A stretch of DNA of 49,700 bases, taken from the NCBI GenBank assembly GCA_017963105.1, contig JAGCTY010000086.1, forward strand, positions 1 through 49,700, written 5' to 3'. The stretch is from Lentisphaeria bacterium. GTDB lineage: Bacteria > Verrucomicrobiota > Lentisphaeria > Victivallales > UBA1829. How positions within the stretch are numbered: the first letter of the stretch is position 1; each line of letters begins with the position of its first letter. Shown in pieces: positions 41,920 through 49,700 of this stretch. Under the pieces are notes generated by a model. That model did no database searches, was not told the DNA's origin, and saw only the letters and a program-made list of their open reading frames with translations. Position numbers and translations under genes: made by a program.

Positions 41920-42864
41920 TCAGGAACAGGAGTACTTCTCCGCGAAGGCGGACCCGGCCAGGCAGAGCAGGAGGATCACCGGCAGGACGACCAGGCCGCA
42001 GGCCGCGGCGGCGGCAGCCTGAACAAAAAAGGCGGCGCGGAACGACACATGCACGGCCATCTGGACACGCGCGGGCGAGGCTCCGGTGCGGGAGACCTGG
42101 TACACCCAGAGCGCGATCAGGAGATACACCGCGCAAAGCAGGATCGCCAGCAGACCGAACATCACCGGCAGGAGCGTCGTCGAATCGCGCAGGAGCTTGA
42201 TGACGAAGACCAGCGGCACGATGGCACAGCAGCATGCGCCGAAGAGCATTCCGCGTCCGCCCGGCCGCACCATCTTCGAGAGCGTTTCGGACCGTGTGAT
42301 CTCATTGATGCCGCAGTAATACAGGAAGAGCCCGACGCCGTACAGCACCAGCAGCAGGATGCGCCGGAGGGAAATGTCGGGCACGATCAGGATGCCCAGC
42401 CCGAACGTCAGGTCGCGCAGGACCGCCATCATCATGGAGGCGCGTTTCGGACGGTATTTGACGTAGAAATTGTAGGTGTAGATGCTGATGAGCGCCACCA
42501 GCGTGACGAACGTGAAACGCCATCCCAGGCACAACGCCGGGACGACCGCGGCCAGGAAGCAAAGCTGCGACGCGTAGGACGCCGCACGCGGGCTGATCAC
42601 GCCGCGCGGCAGGGGACGGTCGGGATGCTGCGTCATGTCAAGCTGGATGTCCGCCAGGTCGTTCGTGATGATGCCGAAGAGCGACATGGCGAACGAGATG
42701 AAGCAGACCGCCGCGATCGGGAAAAAGCCGCGCTCCTGCCGCACCATGCCGCCCGCGATCAGGAATCCGACCAGCGGGTCGCCGGGCACGGTGAAAAGAT
42801 GGGGCAGACGGACAAGCTGGAACCAGCCGCGGAGCGTTTCGTGTTTACTTGTGTTCTTCATCAT
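41920..42864 (-). CDS. UbiA-family prenyltransferase
   Basis: A 314-residue integral membrane enzyme with about nine helices, of the family that joins polyprenyl diphosphate to aromatic or sugar acceptors. The first Asp-rich motif is NDLADIQLD (N68, D72, D76), followed by RPLPRG. The second conserved loop is YTYNFYVKYRPKR with MAVLRDLTFGLGI. The acceptor cannot be deduced: quinone, heme O and decaprenylphosphoryl-ribose enzymes share this fold, and no menaquinone or cytochrome genes are adjacent. The ATG overlaps the TatD stop (ATGA), with AGGA ten bases upstream. Confidence 0.88.
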   Translation of the reverse strand: MMKNTSKHETLRGWFQLVRLPHLFTVPGDPLVGFLIAGGMVRQERGFFPIAAVCFISFAMSLFGIITNDLADIQLDMTQHPDRPLPRGVISPRAASYASQLCFLAAVVPALCLGWRFTFVTLVALISIYTYNFYVKYRPKRASMMMAVLRDLTFGLGILIVPDISLRRILLLVLYGVGLFLYYCGINEITRSETLSKMVRPGGRGMLFGACCCAIVPLVFVIKLLRDSTTLLPVMFGLLAILLCAVYLLIALWVYQVSRTGASPARVQMAVHVSFRAAFFVQAAAAAACGLVVLPVILLLCLAGSAFAEKYSCS

Positions 42865-43676
42865 CGGGGGGGTATCCTGAAAAAACGTTTTGCGTTGGAT
42901 GTCGTCAGGTTCACGGTCTTCTGCATGCTCCAGCCGCGCAGTGCCGCCAGGGAACGGGCGGTCCACGGGAGATACTCGGGGTGGTTCTCCTTCCCGCGGA
43001 ACGGGACGGGCGCAAGGTACGGGGAATCGGTTTCGAGGAGGATGCGGTCTTCGGGGTAGCGGAGCGCGAGCACGCGGATGTTGTCCGCCTTTTTGAACGT
43101 CACCATGCCGCCGCATCCGAAGTATGCGCCGAGCGCGTCGAAACGCTCGAAGTCGGCGATGCTTCCGGCGAAGGAGTGGAGGACGAACTTTCCGCCTGCT
43201 CCGGCGTAGACCGAAAGGAGCGAGAAGGCGTCGTCGTAGGCCTGCGTGCAGCCGTCGACGTCGCGCGTATGAACGATGGCGGGCCGGTCCAGACGGAGCG
43301 ACAGCTCCAGAAACGAGCGGAAGACTTCAAGCTGTTTTTCGCGCGTGTCGCGTTCGTAGTAGTAGTCCAGGCCGATTTCGCCGACCGCGACGAATCGGGG
43401 AACCGCTGCAAACGATTCAAAAGCCGCCGTTTCGCACGGATGCTTCACGATGTCCAGCGGGTGCAGTCCGGCGGCGAAGAAAACGCGGTCGAAATGCGAC
43501 GCGAACTCCGCGGCGCGGCGGCTGGACTCGAAATCCGAGCCGCACAGCAGAATCCACGGCACCCCGGCCTCCTCCGCGCGCCGGTAGTACGCCGCCTCGT
43601 CGGGGCATCCGTCGTCGCCGAGGTGGGCATGGGTGTCAAAGAGTTCGAAGTCCTGTGACATCCACTCCGGCATCAT
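42861..43676 (-). CDS. TatD-family metal-dependent hydrolase
   Basis: A 271-residue TIM-barrel hydrolase of the amidohydrolase superfamily; members act as 3'-5' DNA exonucleases or D-aminoacyl-tRNA deacylases. Metal ligands are visible in order: H16 and H18 (FDTHAHLGDDG), Glu in VGEIGLDYYY, His in VHTRD, His in LHSFAG and Asp in LETDSPYLAP. Length is normal. The start overlaps the stop of the zinc-ribbon gene by four bases and relies on coupled translation; an internal Met (MSQDFELFD) is an alternative. Despite the name, it is not part of the Tat export system encoded at 9683-10730. Confidence 0.92.
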   Translation of the reverse strand: MMPEWMSQDFELFDTHAHLGDDGCPDEAAYYRRAEEAGVPWILLCGSDFESSRRAAEFASHFDRVFFAAGLHPLDIVKHPCETAAFESFAAVPRFVAVGEIGLDYYYERDTREKQLEVFRSFLELSLRLDRPAIVHTRDVDGCTQAYDDAFSLLSVYAGAGGKFVLHSFAGSIADFERFDALGAYFGCGGMVTFKKADNIRVLALRYPEDRILLETDSPYLAPVPFRGKENHPEYLPWTARSLAALRGWSMQKTVNLTTSNAKRFFRIPPR

Positions 43677-43966
43677 TTGTTTTTATTGCGGTTCTTCGCC
43701 TCGCTGCGTTCGAGTTTTTCCTCTTCCTCGAGGAATTCGTCGAATTCGTCGAACTCCTCGTCGTAGTCTCTGGAACGCTCGCCGAACGCGGAGTAATCGT
43801 CGTCGTCATCGTCGTAGTCGTCGTACCCGTCGTTCTCCTCGTCGTCGGTGTCGCTGAGGATGTTCGACTGCGTCAGGACGGCGCCGCACTCGGGGCAGCA
43901 GCCGTCTTCGGCTTCCATCTGCTTTTCGTTGATCTCGGTATCGCAGTAGGGGCAGATCATGACCAT
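43673..43966 (-). CDS. Small zinc-ribbon protein with acidic tail
   Basis: A 97-residue protein. Residues 3-30 form a zinc ribbon with two Cys pairs (CPYC and CPEC, preceded by an adjacent Cys in GCCPEC). Residues about 38-85 are extremely acidic and Tyr-rich (DDYDDDDDDYSAF, EEFDEFDEFLEEEE). The last residues are basic (RSEAKNRNKNK). The ATG has AAGGAG about nine bases upstream. It is the first gene of the TatD-UbiA-HNH-lplA operon and overlaps TatD by four bases. The combination resembles small nucleic-acid-associated zinc-ribbon proteins, but no function can be assigned. Confidence 0.82.
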   Translation of the reverse strand: MVMICPYCDTEINEKQMEAEDGCCPECGAVLTQSNILSDTDDEENDGYDDYDDDDDDYSAFGERSRDYDEEFDEFDEFLEEEEKLERSEAKNRNKNK

Positions 43967-44021
43967 GGTTACAGTCTCCTTACATGGGGTTTATGAAAGC
44001 GGTTTCGGAAAAAACGCCCGT

Positions 44022-44050
44022 AATTTATACGCGGGTTCCCGTTTTGTCAA
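44022..44050 (-). promoter_or_regulatory. Promoter of the zinc-ribbon/TatD/UbiA operon
   Basis: On the minus strand consensus TTGACA (44045-44050), 17 bases, TAAATT (44022-44027), 55 bases before the start. TATAAA at 15-base spacing is an overlapping alternative -10. The same DNA follows the nifS stop by only 27 bases. Confidence 0.6.
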
Positions 44051-44077
44051 ACCGTTTTACCGTTTTTTTTCGTTTTT

Positions 44078-45265
44078 TCAGCGTTTCGCCACGAAATCCG
44101 CCCAGTACGGGGAAATCGCGCGAATCTTTTCGATGATGCCGGGCAGGACTTCCACGACCGTGTCGACGTCCTCCTGCGTGTTGTAGCGGGAGAAGCTGAA
44201 GCGGATCGCGCCGTGCGCCGCGGTGTAAGGCACGCCCATGGCGCGCATCACGTGCGACGGCTCCAGGCTGCCGGTCGTGCACGCGCTGCCGCTGGAGGCG
44301 CAGATGCCGTGGATGTCCATGTGCATCAGGATGGATTCGCCCTCGATGTACTCGAACGACAGGTTGGTGGTGTTCGGCAGGCGGTGCTCCACGTCGCCGT
44401 TCACGCGGACGCTCGGGATCGCCGCGATCAGGCGGTTGTGCAGGTCGTCGCGGAGCTTGCGGACGTAGTTGTTTTCCGTTTCGAAGTTCGCCATGGCCAG
44501 CTCTGCCGCCACGCCCATGCCCACGATGTACGGCACATTTTCCGTCCCGGCGCGGCGTCCGCGTTCCTGATGGCCGCCGACGACGAACGGACGGAACCGC
44601 ACGCCGCGGCGCACGTACAGGGCGCCGATGCCCTTCGGGGCATGGAACTTATGGCCGGACACGCTGAGCATGTCGATGTTCATGTCGCGGAGTTTGAACG
44701 GAATCTTTCCGGCGGCCTGGACGGCGTCGGTGTGGAAGAGCGCCCCGGCGCGGTGCGCCAGTTCGGCGAGGGCTTCCACCGGGTACAGGTTGCCGGTCTC
44801 GTTGTTCGCCCACATCACGGAGACGACCGCCGTCTCCTCGTCGATCATCTCGCGGGCGCGGTCCATGTCGAGGCGGCCGAGGCTGTCGACCGGGATCTTC
44901 ACCACGGTGTAGCCGCGGCGCTCGAGGTCCTTGCCGAGGTTGAGGATGGCGGGGTGCTCGACCGTGGAGATCACGATCTTGCGGCGGCGTTTCGGGCAGA
45001 CGTCCAGCGCGCTCAGGATGGCGGCGTTGTCGCCCTCGGTCCCGCAGGACGTGAAGATGATCTCGCTCGGGTCGGCGCCGAGGAACCCGGCGACTTTCGC
45101 GCGGCCCTCTTCGACCACTTTCGCGAGACGGCCGCCGAACTTGTGGATGCTGGACGCGTTGCCGTAGTATTCGGAGAAATACGGCAGCATGGCGGCGACG
45201 GCCTCCGGCGCGGTGCGCGTGGTGGCGTTGTTATCCAGGTAGATGACGCGTTCTTCGCCTTTCAT
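44078..45265 (-). CDS. nifS: NIF-type cysteine desulfurase
   Basis: PLP enzyme that takes sulfur from cysteine for Fe-S cluster assembly on NifU. The 395-residue protein has VIYLDNNATTRTAPE, VEHPAILN, the PLP Lys K206 in VSGHKFHAPKG and the persulfide Cys C329 in SSGSACTTG, all close to the numbering of Azotobacter NifS. The short loop around the active Cys marks the group I (NifS/IscS) type. The ATG at 45265 has GAGGAGG six bases upstream, lying in the last codons of nifU; only one base separates the nifU stop and this start. No nitrogenase gene is present, so the pair probably serves general Fe-S assembly. Confidence 0.95.
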   Translation of the reverse strand: MKGEERVIYLDNNATTRTAPEAVAAMLPYFSEYYGNASSIHKFGGRLAKVVEEGRAKVAGFLGADPSEIIFTSCGTEGDNAAILSALDVCPKRRRKIVISTVEHPAILNLGKDLERRGYTVVKIPVDSLGRLDMDRAREMIDEETAVVSVMWANNETGNLYPVEALAELAHRAGALFHTDAVQAAGKIPFKLRDMNIDMLSVSGHKFHAPKGIGALYVRRGVRFRPFVVGGHQERGRRAGTENVPYIVGMGVAAELAMANFETENNYVRKLRDDLHNRLIAAIPSVRVNGDVEHRLPNTTNLSFEYIEGESILMHMDIHGICASSGSACTTGSLEPSHVMRAMGVPYTAAHGAIRFSFSRYNTQEDVDTVVEVLPGIIEKIRAISPYWADFVAKR

Positions 45266-45266
45266 G

Positions 45267-46148
45267 TCACGCCTCCTCGACCACGAGCCGGTCGGACAGG
45301 AATTCATGGAGCTTGCCCTGCACGAGCTTCCGCAGGGTCAGCTTGGAGTTCGGGCACGTCGCGCAGACGCCGCGGAGCGTGACCTTCACGACGTCGCCGT
45401 CGAGGTCGATCAGCTCGATGCTGCCGCCGTCGCGTTCGAGCGCGGGCTTGATCTCCTTGTCGATCACTTCCTGCACCTTCAGCGCCTTCTTCACGGGCGA
45501 CAGGGAATCGAAGTCGACGGCCTGCGGCTTTTCCGTTTCGGCGGGCGCATGGGGCGTGTGGTTCATCTCGTCGAGGATCTGCTGGATCTGGTCGAGGCAG
45601 GTCCCGCACGCGCCGCCGGCCTTGGTGTATTCGGTAACCTGGGCGACGGTGGTGAGGTGGTTCAGGCGGACGACCTTGCGGATTTTCGCGTCGGTCACGC
45701 CGAAGCACTTGCAGACGATGCGGCCTTCGTGGTCGTCCGGGTCGTCGTTCTTCACTTCGGGGAGCGAGAGGCCGTGCTTCTTCGCGTATTCGCCGAGGGC
45801 GGCCTGAAGCGCCTCCATGCCCATCACGGAGCAGTGCATCTTTTCTTCGGGAAGCTCGCCGAGACGCTCCACGATGTCGCGGTTCGTCACGCGCGCGGCC
45901 TCCTCGACCGTCATGCCGATCACGATCTCGGTCAGGATGGACGAACTGGCGATGGCGCTGGCGCAGCCGAAGGTCTTGAACTTGGCGTCCAGAATCTTGT
46001 GCGTCTTCTCGTCGATCTTGAGGAATATTCTGAGGGCGTCGCCGCAGGTCATGTTGCCGACCTCGGCCTCCGCGTCGGCGTCGGCGATCTCGCCCACGTT
46101 CCGCGGGTTCAGGAAATAATCCATGACTTTGTTGTTATAATCCCACAT
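45267..46148 (-). CDS. nifU: Fe-S cluster scaffold NifU, full-length three-domain form
   Basis: Scaffold on which Fe-S clusters are built with sulfur from NifS. The 293-residue protein has all three domains. The IscU-like N-terminus carries C35, C62 and C106, identical in number to Azotobacter NifU. The central [2Fe-2S] BFD-like domain has C146, C148, C181 and C184 (VCKC, ACGTC). The Nfu-type C-terminus has C262 and C265 (GVCATCPNSKLTLR). The linker at about 195-215 is Pro/Glu-rich. AAGGAG precedes the ATG by seven bases. It lies 92 bases after trpS and is tightly coupled to nifS. Confidence 0.95.
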   Translation of the reverse strand: MWDYNNKVMDYFLNPRNVGEIADADAEAEVGNMTCGDALRIFLKIDEKTHKILDAKFKTFGCASAIASSSILTEIVIGMTVEEAARVTNRDIVERLGELPEEKMHCSVMGMEALQAALGEYAKKHGLSLPEVKNDDPDDHEGRIVCKCFGVTDAKIRKVVRLNHLTTVAQVTEYTKAGGACGTCLDQIQQILDEMNHTPHAPAETEKPQAVDFDSLSPVKKALKVQEVIDKEIKPALERDGGSIELIDLDGDVVKVTLRGVCATCPNSKLTLRKLVQGKLHEFLSDRLVVEEA

Positions 46149-46240
46149 CGGTACTCTCCTTATCGTTAAGCGGTCCGCCTGAAAACTTGATTGACAGCGG
46201 TTTCCGCGGTTTGTTCCATACGGTTGTCTATTCCGGGCGG

Positions 46241-47209
46241 TCAACGGAGGCCGACGGCCCTGCGGATCTCGTCCATCGTGGACTGGGCGATTTCGGATGC
46301 TCGTTCGGCGCCGCGCTTCAGGACTGCGTCGACGTAGCCCGGATCGGCGAGCAGCTCCTCGCGGCGCTTCCGCATCGGCGCGAAGAAATCCATGTACGCG
46401 TCGAGCAGTGCGAGCTTGGCGTGCCCGTAGCCATAGTTTCCGGCGCGATAACGCTCCGCCATCTCCGCCTGCTGTTCGGGCGTGGCGAAAAGCTTGTACA
46501 GCGCGAAGATCGTGCAGGCATCCGGGTCCTTCGGCTCCTCGAGCCCCTTGGAATCGGTCTGGATGCTCATGATCTTCTTCTTGACCGCCTTCGGTTCGCC
46601 GAAGATCTCGATGGTGTTGTTGTAGCTCTTGGACATCTTCTGGCCGTCCGTGCCGGGCACCACGGCCACTTCGCCGCTGATGTACGGTTCCGGGATGGTC
46701 AGGACGTCGCCGTACTGCTGGTTGAACCGGATCGCAATGTCGCGCGTCATTTCCAGGTGCTGCTTCTGGTCCTTGCCGACCGGAACGAGGTTCGCGTGGT
46801 AAAGCAGGATGTCGGCGGCCATGAGCACGGGATAGGAGAAGAGGCCGTTGTTGGGGGCAAACCCCTTCGCGATCTTGTCCTTGTAGCTGTGGGCGCGTTC
46901 GAGCAGGCCGACGCCGGTCTGGCAGTTCAGGATCCACATCAGCTCGCACACCACGTTCACGTCCGACTGGCGGAAGAAGATGACTTTCTCCGGGTCAAGG
47001 CCGCAGGCAAGAAAATCGACCGCCACGCCGCGGACGCGTTCGCGCAGCTCTTCCGGCTTCGGCTGGACGGTCAGCGAATGCAGGTCGGCGATGAAGACGA
47101 CCGCGTCGTCGCATTCCTCCTGAAGGCGGACGGTGGAGCGGATCGCCCCGAAATAATTACCGATGTGAAGGACGCCTGACGGCTGGATCCCGGTCAAAAC
47201 TCGTTTCAT
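46241..47209 (-). CDS. trpS: Tryptophan-tRNA ligase
   Basis: Class I aminoacyl-tRNA synthetase charging tRNA-Trp. The 322-residue protein has the HIGH-type motif H15-N18 (TGIQPSGVLHIGN) and KMSKS from K191. LMAADILLY and VPVGKDQKQHLEMTRDIA are conserved TrpRS segments. The ATG at 47209 begins at the normal MKRVLTG; an in-frame ATG at 47242 adds eleven residues that do not look like the family. It is in a run of minus-strand genes after ileS and a membrane protein, with a 40-base gap upstream. Confidence 0.95.
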   Translation of the reverse strand: MKRVLTGIQPSGVLHIGNYFGAIRSTVRLQEECDDAVVFIADLHSLTVQPKPEELRERVRGVAVDFLACGLDPEKVIFFRQSDVNVVCELMWILNCQTGVGLLERAHSYKDKIAKGFAPNNGLFSYPVLMAADILLYHANLVPVGKDQKQHLEMTRDIAIRFNQQYGDVLTIPEPYISGEVAVVPGTDGQKMSKSYNNTIEIFGEPKAVKKKIMSIQTDSKGLEEPKDPDACTIFALYKLFATPEQQAEMAERYRAGNYGYGHAKLALLDAYMDFFAPMRKRREELLADPGYVDAVLKRGAERASEIAQSTMDEIRRAVGLR

Positions 47210-47249
47210 GTTCGTAGTCTTTCTTTCTGTGCCGTTCGGCACGATATGG

Positions 47250-48287
47250 TCATAAGCCGCCGCCGGAAGATTCGGTTTCCGGCGAGGATTGGGGTTCGGC
47301 GTTTAAGGTGTCCTCGGATGGAGCGGAGACGGCCTCCGTGCGGGCGGGGGCTGCCATATACGTACATTCCGGGAGTCTCTTCAACCTAGTGCGGACGCGC
47401 CGCAATTCGGACTCCTTCACGAAAAGGAGCAGGATCAAAATGACGATGAGCGCAACGAGGAAGATCAGGAGAAGCCTTAGAATGCGCACGGTACGCGTGA
47501 GGGTGTTGTTCTGGCGGAGGAGCTTGGCGCTGTACGGGATGGATACGGACGATCCGGTGGCGTCGCCCGCGGGCTGGTCCCCGGTCAGGGACGCGTCGAG
47601 TTCGCGTTTGAGATCCTCCAGCGCGGCGCGCGTCCTGCCGAGCGCTTCGCTTTTCTTTTCGATCTCGGCGGCACGGGCATCGAGCGATGCCTTGCGCGCG
47701 GCCATTTCCTTCTCCATGTCGGTCCGCTGCGCGTCCAGGATGCCTTTCTGCTTCAGATACGAGGCGCGTTCCTCGTCGTTTTTCTCGATCCCGGACCGCA
47801 GGAACTCTTTTTCGGCGATGATCTCGTCGAGCTTCCTGTTCAGGTACTTTTCGCGGGCGTCGAGTTCGGCGGCGCGGGCGTCGAGGGAAGCCTTGCGCGC
47901 CGCGATGTCCGCCTGGATGCGGGCGTATTCGTCATCCTCGTCGTACACGTCGAGCGGGGACAGCACATCGTCGTCATCCGGTTCCTCCACGGTCAAAGTC
48001 GAAGCTGAGGCGGTCCGTGTGCGGTCCGGGATGTCGCGGTGAGTGTCCGTCGGCGCAATCTTGCTGGCGTCGGTGGCGGCGAGCACGGAGGCGAAATCGC
48101 CGAACCCGACGTTCACGGTCTTCGCGATCTTCAGGTGCGTGGCGGACGTCGTGTCCGTGGGGGACGCTTTATCGTCGCCGGTCCCGGGCGTGCCTTTCCG
48201 CATGACGGCTCCGCAGTTCGGGCAAAGGTATTCCCCCCCGCCTTCCGGCAGGGAATCCACGAGAAATCCGCATCGTTCGCATTTCAT
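47250..48287 (-). CDS. Zinc-ribbon, coiled-coil, single-pass membrane protein
   Basis: A 345-residue protein with no known function. Residues 3-25 hold a zinc ribbon (CERC and CPNC). About 30-110 is low-complexity and Thr/Asp-rich. About 120-230 is a long charged coiled coil that contains an internal duplication (AARKASLDARAAE occurs twice, about 65 residues apart). About 266-290 is one strongly hydrophobic helix (LLLIFLVALIVILILLLFV), followed by a basic stretch and a Ser/Glu-rich C-terminus. No signal peptide is seen, so the zinc ribbon and coil should be cytoplasmic. It lies between ileS (30 bases) and trpS (40 bases), an unusual place for such a protein. Confidence 0.85.
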   Translation of the reverse strand: MKCERCGFLVDSLPEGGGEYLCPNCGAVMRKGTPGTGDDKASPTDTTSATHLKIAKTVNVGFGDFASVLAATDASKIAPTDTHRDIPDRTRTASASTLTVEEPDDDDVLSPLDVYDEDDEYARIQADIAARKASLDARAAELDAREKYLNRKLDEIIAEKEFLRSGIEKNDEERASYLKQKGILDAQRTDMEKEMAARKASLDARAAEIEKKSEALGRTRAALEDLKRELDASLTGDQPAGDATGSSVSIPYSAKLLRQNNTLTRTVRILRLLLIFLVALIVILILLLFVKESELRRVRTRLKRLPECTYMAAPARTEAVSAPSEDTLNAEPQSSPETESSGGGL

Positions 48288-48317
48288 GGCAGATACCTCC
48301 GCAAACGGAGCCTGGCG

Positions 48318-49700
48318 TCAGGCTTTCCGGACTTCGACTCCGCAGGGTTTTCCGTTCAGGTCGCCGTCGAGCGGCTCGCTTCCGGCAGGGATGAACTCAA
48401 GATTCGTGGCGAGGGTTTCCGCGCAGACGCGTTCGCGTCCGGACTCGAGGGCGTCGAGCAGGTCCTGGCCGGCGGTCACGCGCACGCTGATGCGGTCGGA
48501 GACCTGCAGGTCCATCTCCTTGCGGAGATTCTGGATGCGGCTCACGAGCTCGCGGGCATAGCCTTCGGCGAGCAGTTCGTCGTTCAGCTCGGTATCGAGC
48601 GCGATCGTGAGAGAAGCGTCCGCCGCCACGCAGAATCCGGGGCGTTCGGCGCGGTTGACCACGATGTCGGCGGCGCCGAGCAGGCAGGTCGCGCCGTCGT
48701 CCAGCTTCAGTTCGTACGGGGAACCCGCCATGATGGAGGAGATCACGTGCGAGGGGAGCTTGGCGATCTCGGCGGCGAACGCCTTCATCTTCGGGCCGAG
48801 GCGGGAACCGAGGCTCTTGAAATTCGCCTTGGCAGAGAGATGCACCAGCGATTCCTCGTCGCCGAAGATTTCGACCTTCTTCACGTTCAGTTCGTCCGCG
48901 ATCACGCTTTCGCTCAGGGCGAGCAGTTCGCGCACCTCGGGGTCGATGGAGACCAGCACGGCGCGCGCCAGCGGCTGGCGCACCTTCAGCGAACGCTGCG
49001 TGCGGAGGAAGCGGCCCAGCGAGACGGCCTTCTGCGCGAGGGCGTTCTGGCGTTCCAGCTTCTCGTCGCGGCGGAAGAGTTCCGGCACAGGGAAGTCGCA
49101 GAGGTGGACGGATTCGGGCATATCTTCGGTGCGGAGCGAACGGTAGATTTCCTCGGTGATGAACGGGATGAACGGCGCGGCGGCCTTCGCGAAGGTCACC
49201 AGCACGTAATAAAGCGTGGCGTACGCCTCGGCCTTGTCCCGGTCGTCCTGGCTCTTCCAGAAACGGCGGCGGCTGAGGCGGATGTACCAGTTCGTGAGGT
49301 CCTCCACGAACGCCTCGAAGCGGTTTGCAGCGGGCTGGAGCTGGTACTGGTCCATGTTCGCGCGGATCTCCTGCACCATGTCGGCGAGGCTGGAGAGGAT
49401 CCAGCGGTCGAGCGGGTTCGAGGGATTCTCCGGCGCGGCGAGCGGGCCGGGCGCGGGCTTCCAGTTGTCGACGTTCGCGTAGGTCATGAAGAACGAGAAG
49501 GAGTTCCAGATCGGCAGGATCACGCTGCGCATGGCCTCCTTCACGGCGGCCTCGGAGAACTTCAGGTCCTCGGCGCGGACGACCTGCGAGCCGAGCAGGA
49601 CCAGGCGGAGCGCGTCGGCGCCGTAGGAGCTCACGATGTGCATCGGGTCGGGGTAGTTGCGGAGGCGCTTGGACATCTTCTGGCCGTCCTCGGCGAGGAC
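48318..49700 (-). CDS. ileS: Isoleucine-tRNA ligase, C-terminal part (cut by window edge)
   Basis: The open frame runs to the last base of the window; 460 residues of the C-terminal part are visible. The first visible residues include EDGQKMSKRLRNYPDP, the class I KMSKS-type motif in the form typical of IleRS. The anticodon-binding domain follows (NPLDRWILSSLADM, NWYIRLSRRRFWKS) and then a long C-terminal region (LKVRQPLARAVL, AEGYARELVSRIQNLRKEMD). The arrangement is that of the long, eukaryote-like IleRS type seen in several bacterial groups. The zinc-binding Cys cluster of the short bacterial form is not seen at the C-terminus. It is the first visible gene of the ileS-to-nifS run. Confidence 0.92.
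   Translation of the reverse strand, partial: VLAEDGQKMSKRLRNYPDPMHIVSSYGADALRLVLLGSQVVRAEDLKFSEAAVKEAMRSVILPIWNSFSFFMTYANVDNWKPAPGPLAAPENPSNPLDRWILSSLADMVQEIRANMDQYQLQPAANRFEAFVEDLTNWYIRLSRRRFWKSQDDRDKAEAYATLYYVLVTFAKAAAPFIPFITEEIYRSLRTEDMPESVHLCDFPVPELFRRDEKLERQNALAQKAVSLGRFLRTQRSLKVRQPLARAVLVSIDPEVRELLALSESVIADELNVKKVEIFGDEESLVHLSAKANFKSLGSRLGPKMKAFAAEIAKLPSHVISSIMAGSPYELKLDDGATCLLGAADIVVNRAERPGFCVAADASLTIALDTELNDELLAEGYARELVSRIQNLRKEMDLQVSDRISVRVTAGQDLLDALESGRERVCAETLATNLEFIPAGSEPLDGDLNGKPCGVEVRKA

Noticed and set aside
42861..43676. TatD as a functional partner of the Tat system at 9683-10730
   Set aside because: TatD proteins are nucleases or deacylases not needed for Tat export, and the gene is in another operon 33 kb away.
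1..49700. tRNA, rRNA or mobile-element genes
   Set aside because: No cloverleaf-like segment, rRNA sequence, transposase, integrase or terminal inverted repeats could be recognised by reading both strands.

Overview
The window looks like a chromosomal segment of a GC-rich, diderm (outer-membrane) bacterium. The outer membrane is inferred from kdsD (Kdo pathway), an AcrB-type RND pump with its periplasmic adaptor, a lipoprotein with a clean lipobox, and autotransporter-type passenger repeats. The giant strand-loop-strand/FG-GAP surface protein, an exported DUF5060-type glycosidase, Ser/Thr receptor kinases and NIF-type NifU/NifS together point to the Planctomycetes-Verrucomicrobia-Lentisphaerae group, most likely a gut Victivallales-like lentisphaerote. 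That placement is inference from gene content and was not tested by search. No rRNA, tRNA, CRISPR array, insertion sequence or phage gene was seen.

Layout. 1-5322: the broken 3' end of one AIDA-repeat/FG-GAP gene, then a complete 1484-residue paralogue. 5377-7873 (+): kdsD, a BI-1-family membrane protein and a hypoxanthine-type DNA glycosylase. 7890-10730 (-): tatA, tatC and an 8-cluster NapH/NapG-like polyferredoxin that carries an internal twin-arginine motif. 10927-18965 (-): purQ; rplU-purC; metX-metW-prmA and a 972-residue GT-C-like membrane protein. 19075-21744 (+): exported glycosidase and pyrF. 21772-24428 (-): RNase R-type exonuclease and a lipoprotein. 24511-30943 (+): panB, an exported nitroreductase, a receptor pseudokinase and an active receptor kinase. 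31081-35297 (+): a visibly more AT-rich three-gene cassette with a small coiled-coil protein and two dynamin-like GTPases. 35476-40355 (-): adaptor, RND pump and MarR regulator behind a promoter that contains a near-perfect palindrome. 40476-44050 (-): zinc-ribbon protein, TatD hydrolase, UbiA prenyltransferase, HNH protein and lipoate ligase. 44078-49700 (-): ileS (cut by the window edge), a zinc-ribbon/coiled-coil membrane protein, trpS, nifU and nifS.

Three loci deserve most attention. (1) The dynamin-like pair resembles the LeoA/LeoBC (Eleos) anti-phage group and is a candidate divergent defence system. (2) The pseudokinase/kinase pair shares a stop-start overlap and one architecture; the first partner has lost all three catalytic landmarks but gained a ladder of RTMVM repeats. 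(3) A NapH-NapG-like fusion with a Tat signal in mid-protein is translationally coupled to tatC, so the translocase genes and a likely substrate sit in one operon.

Regulation. Several upstream regions carry a recognisable sigma70-type pattern (TTGNNN, 16-17 bases, TATATT or TAAATT), and the longer transcription units end in clear hairpin-plus-T terminators. Many genes overlap by four bases (ATGA), which indicates translational coupling.
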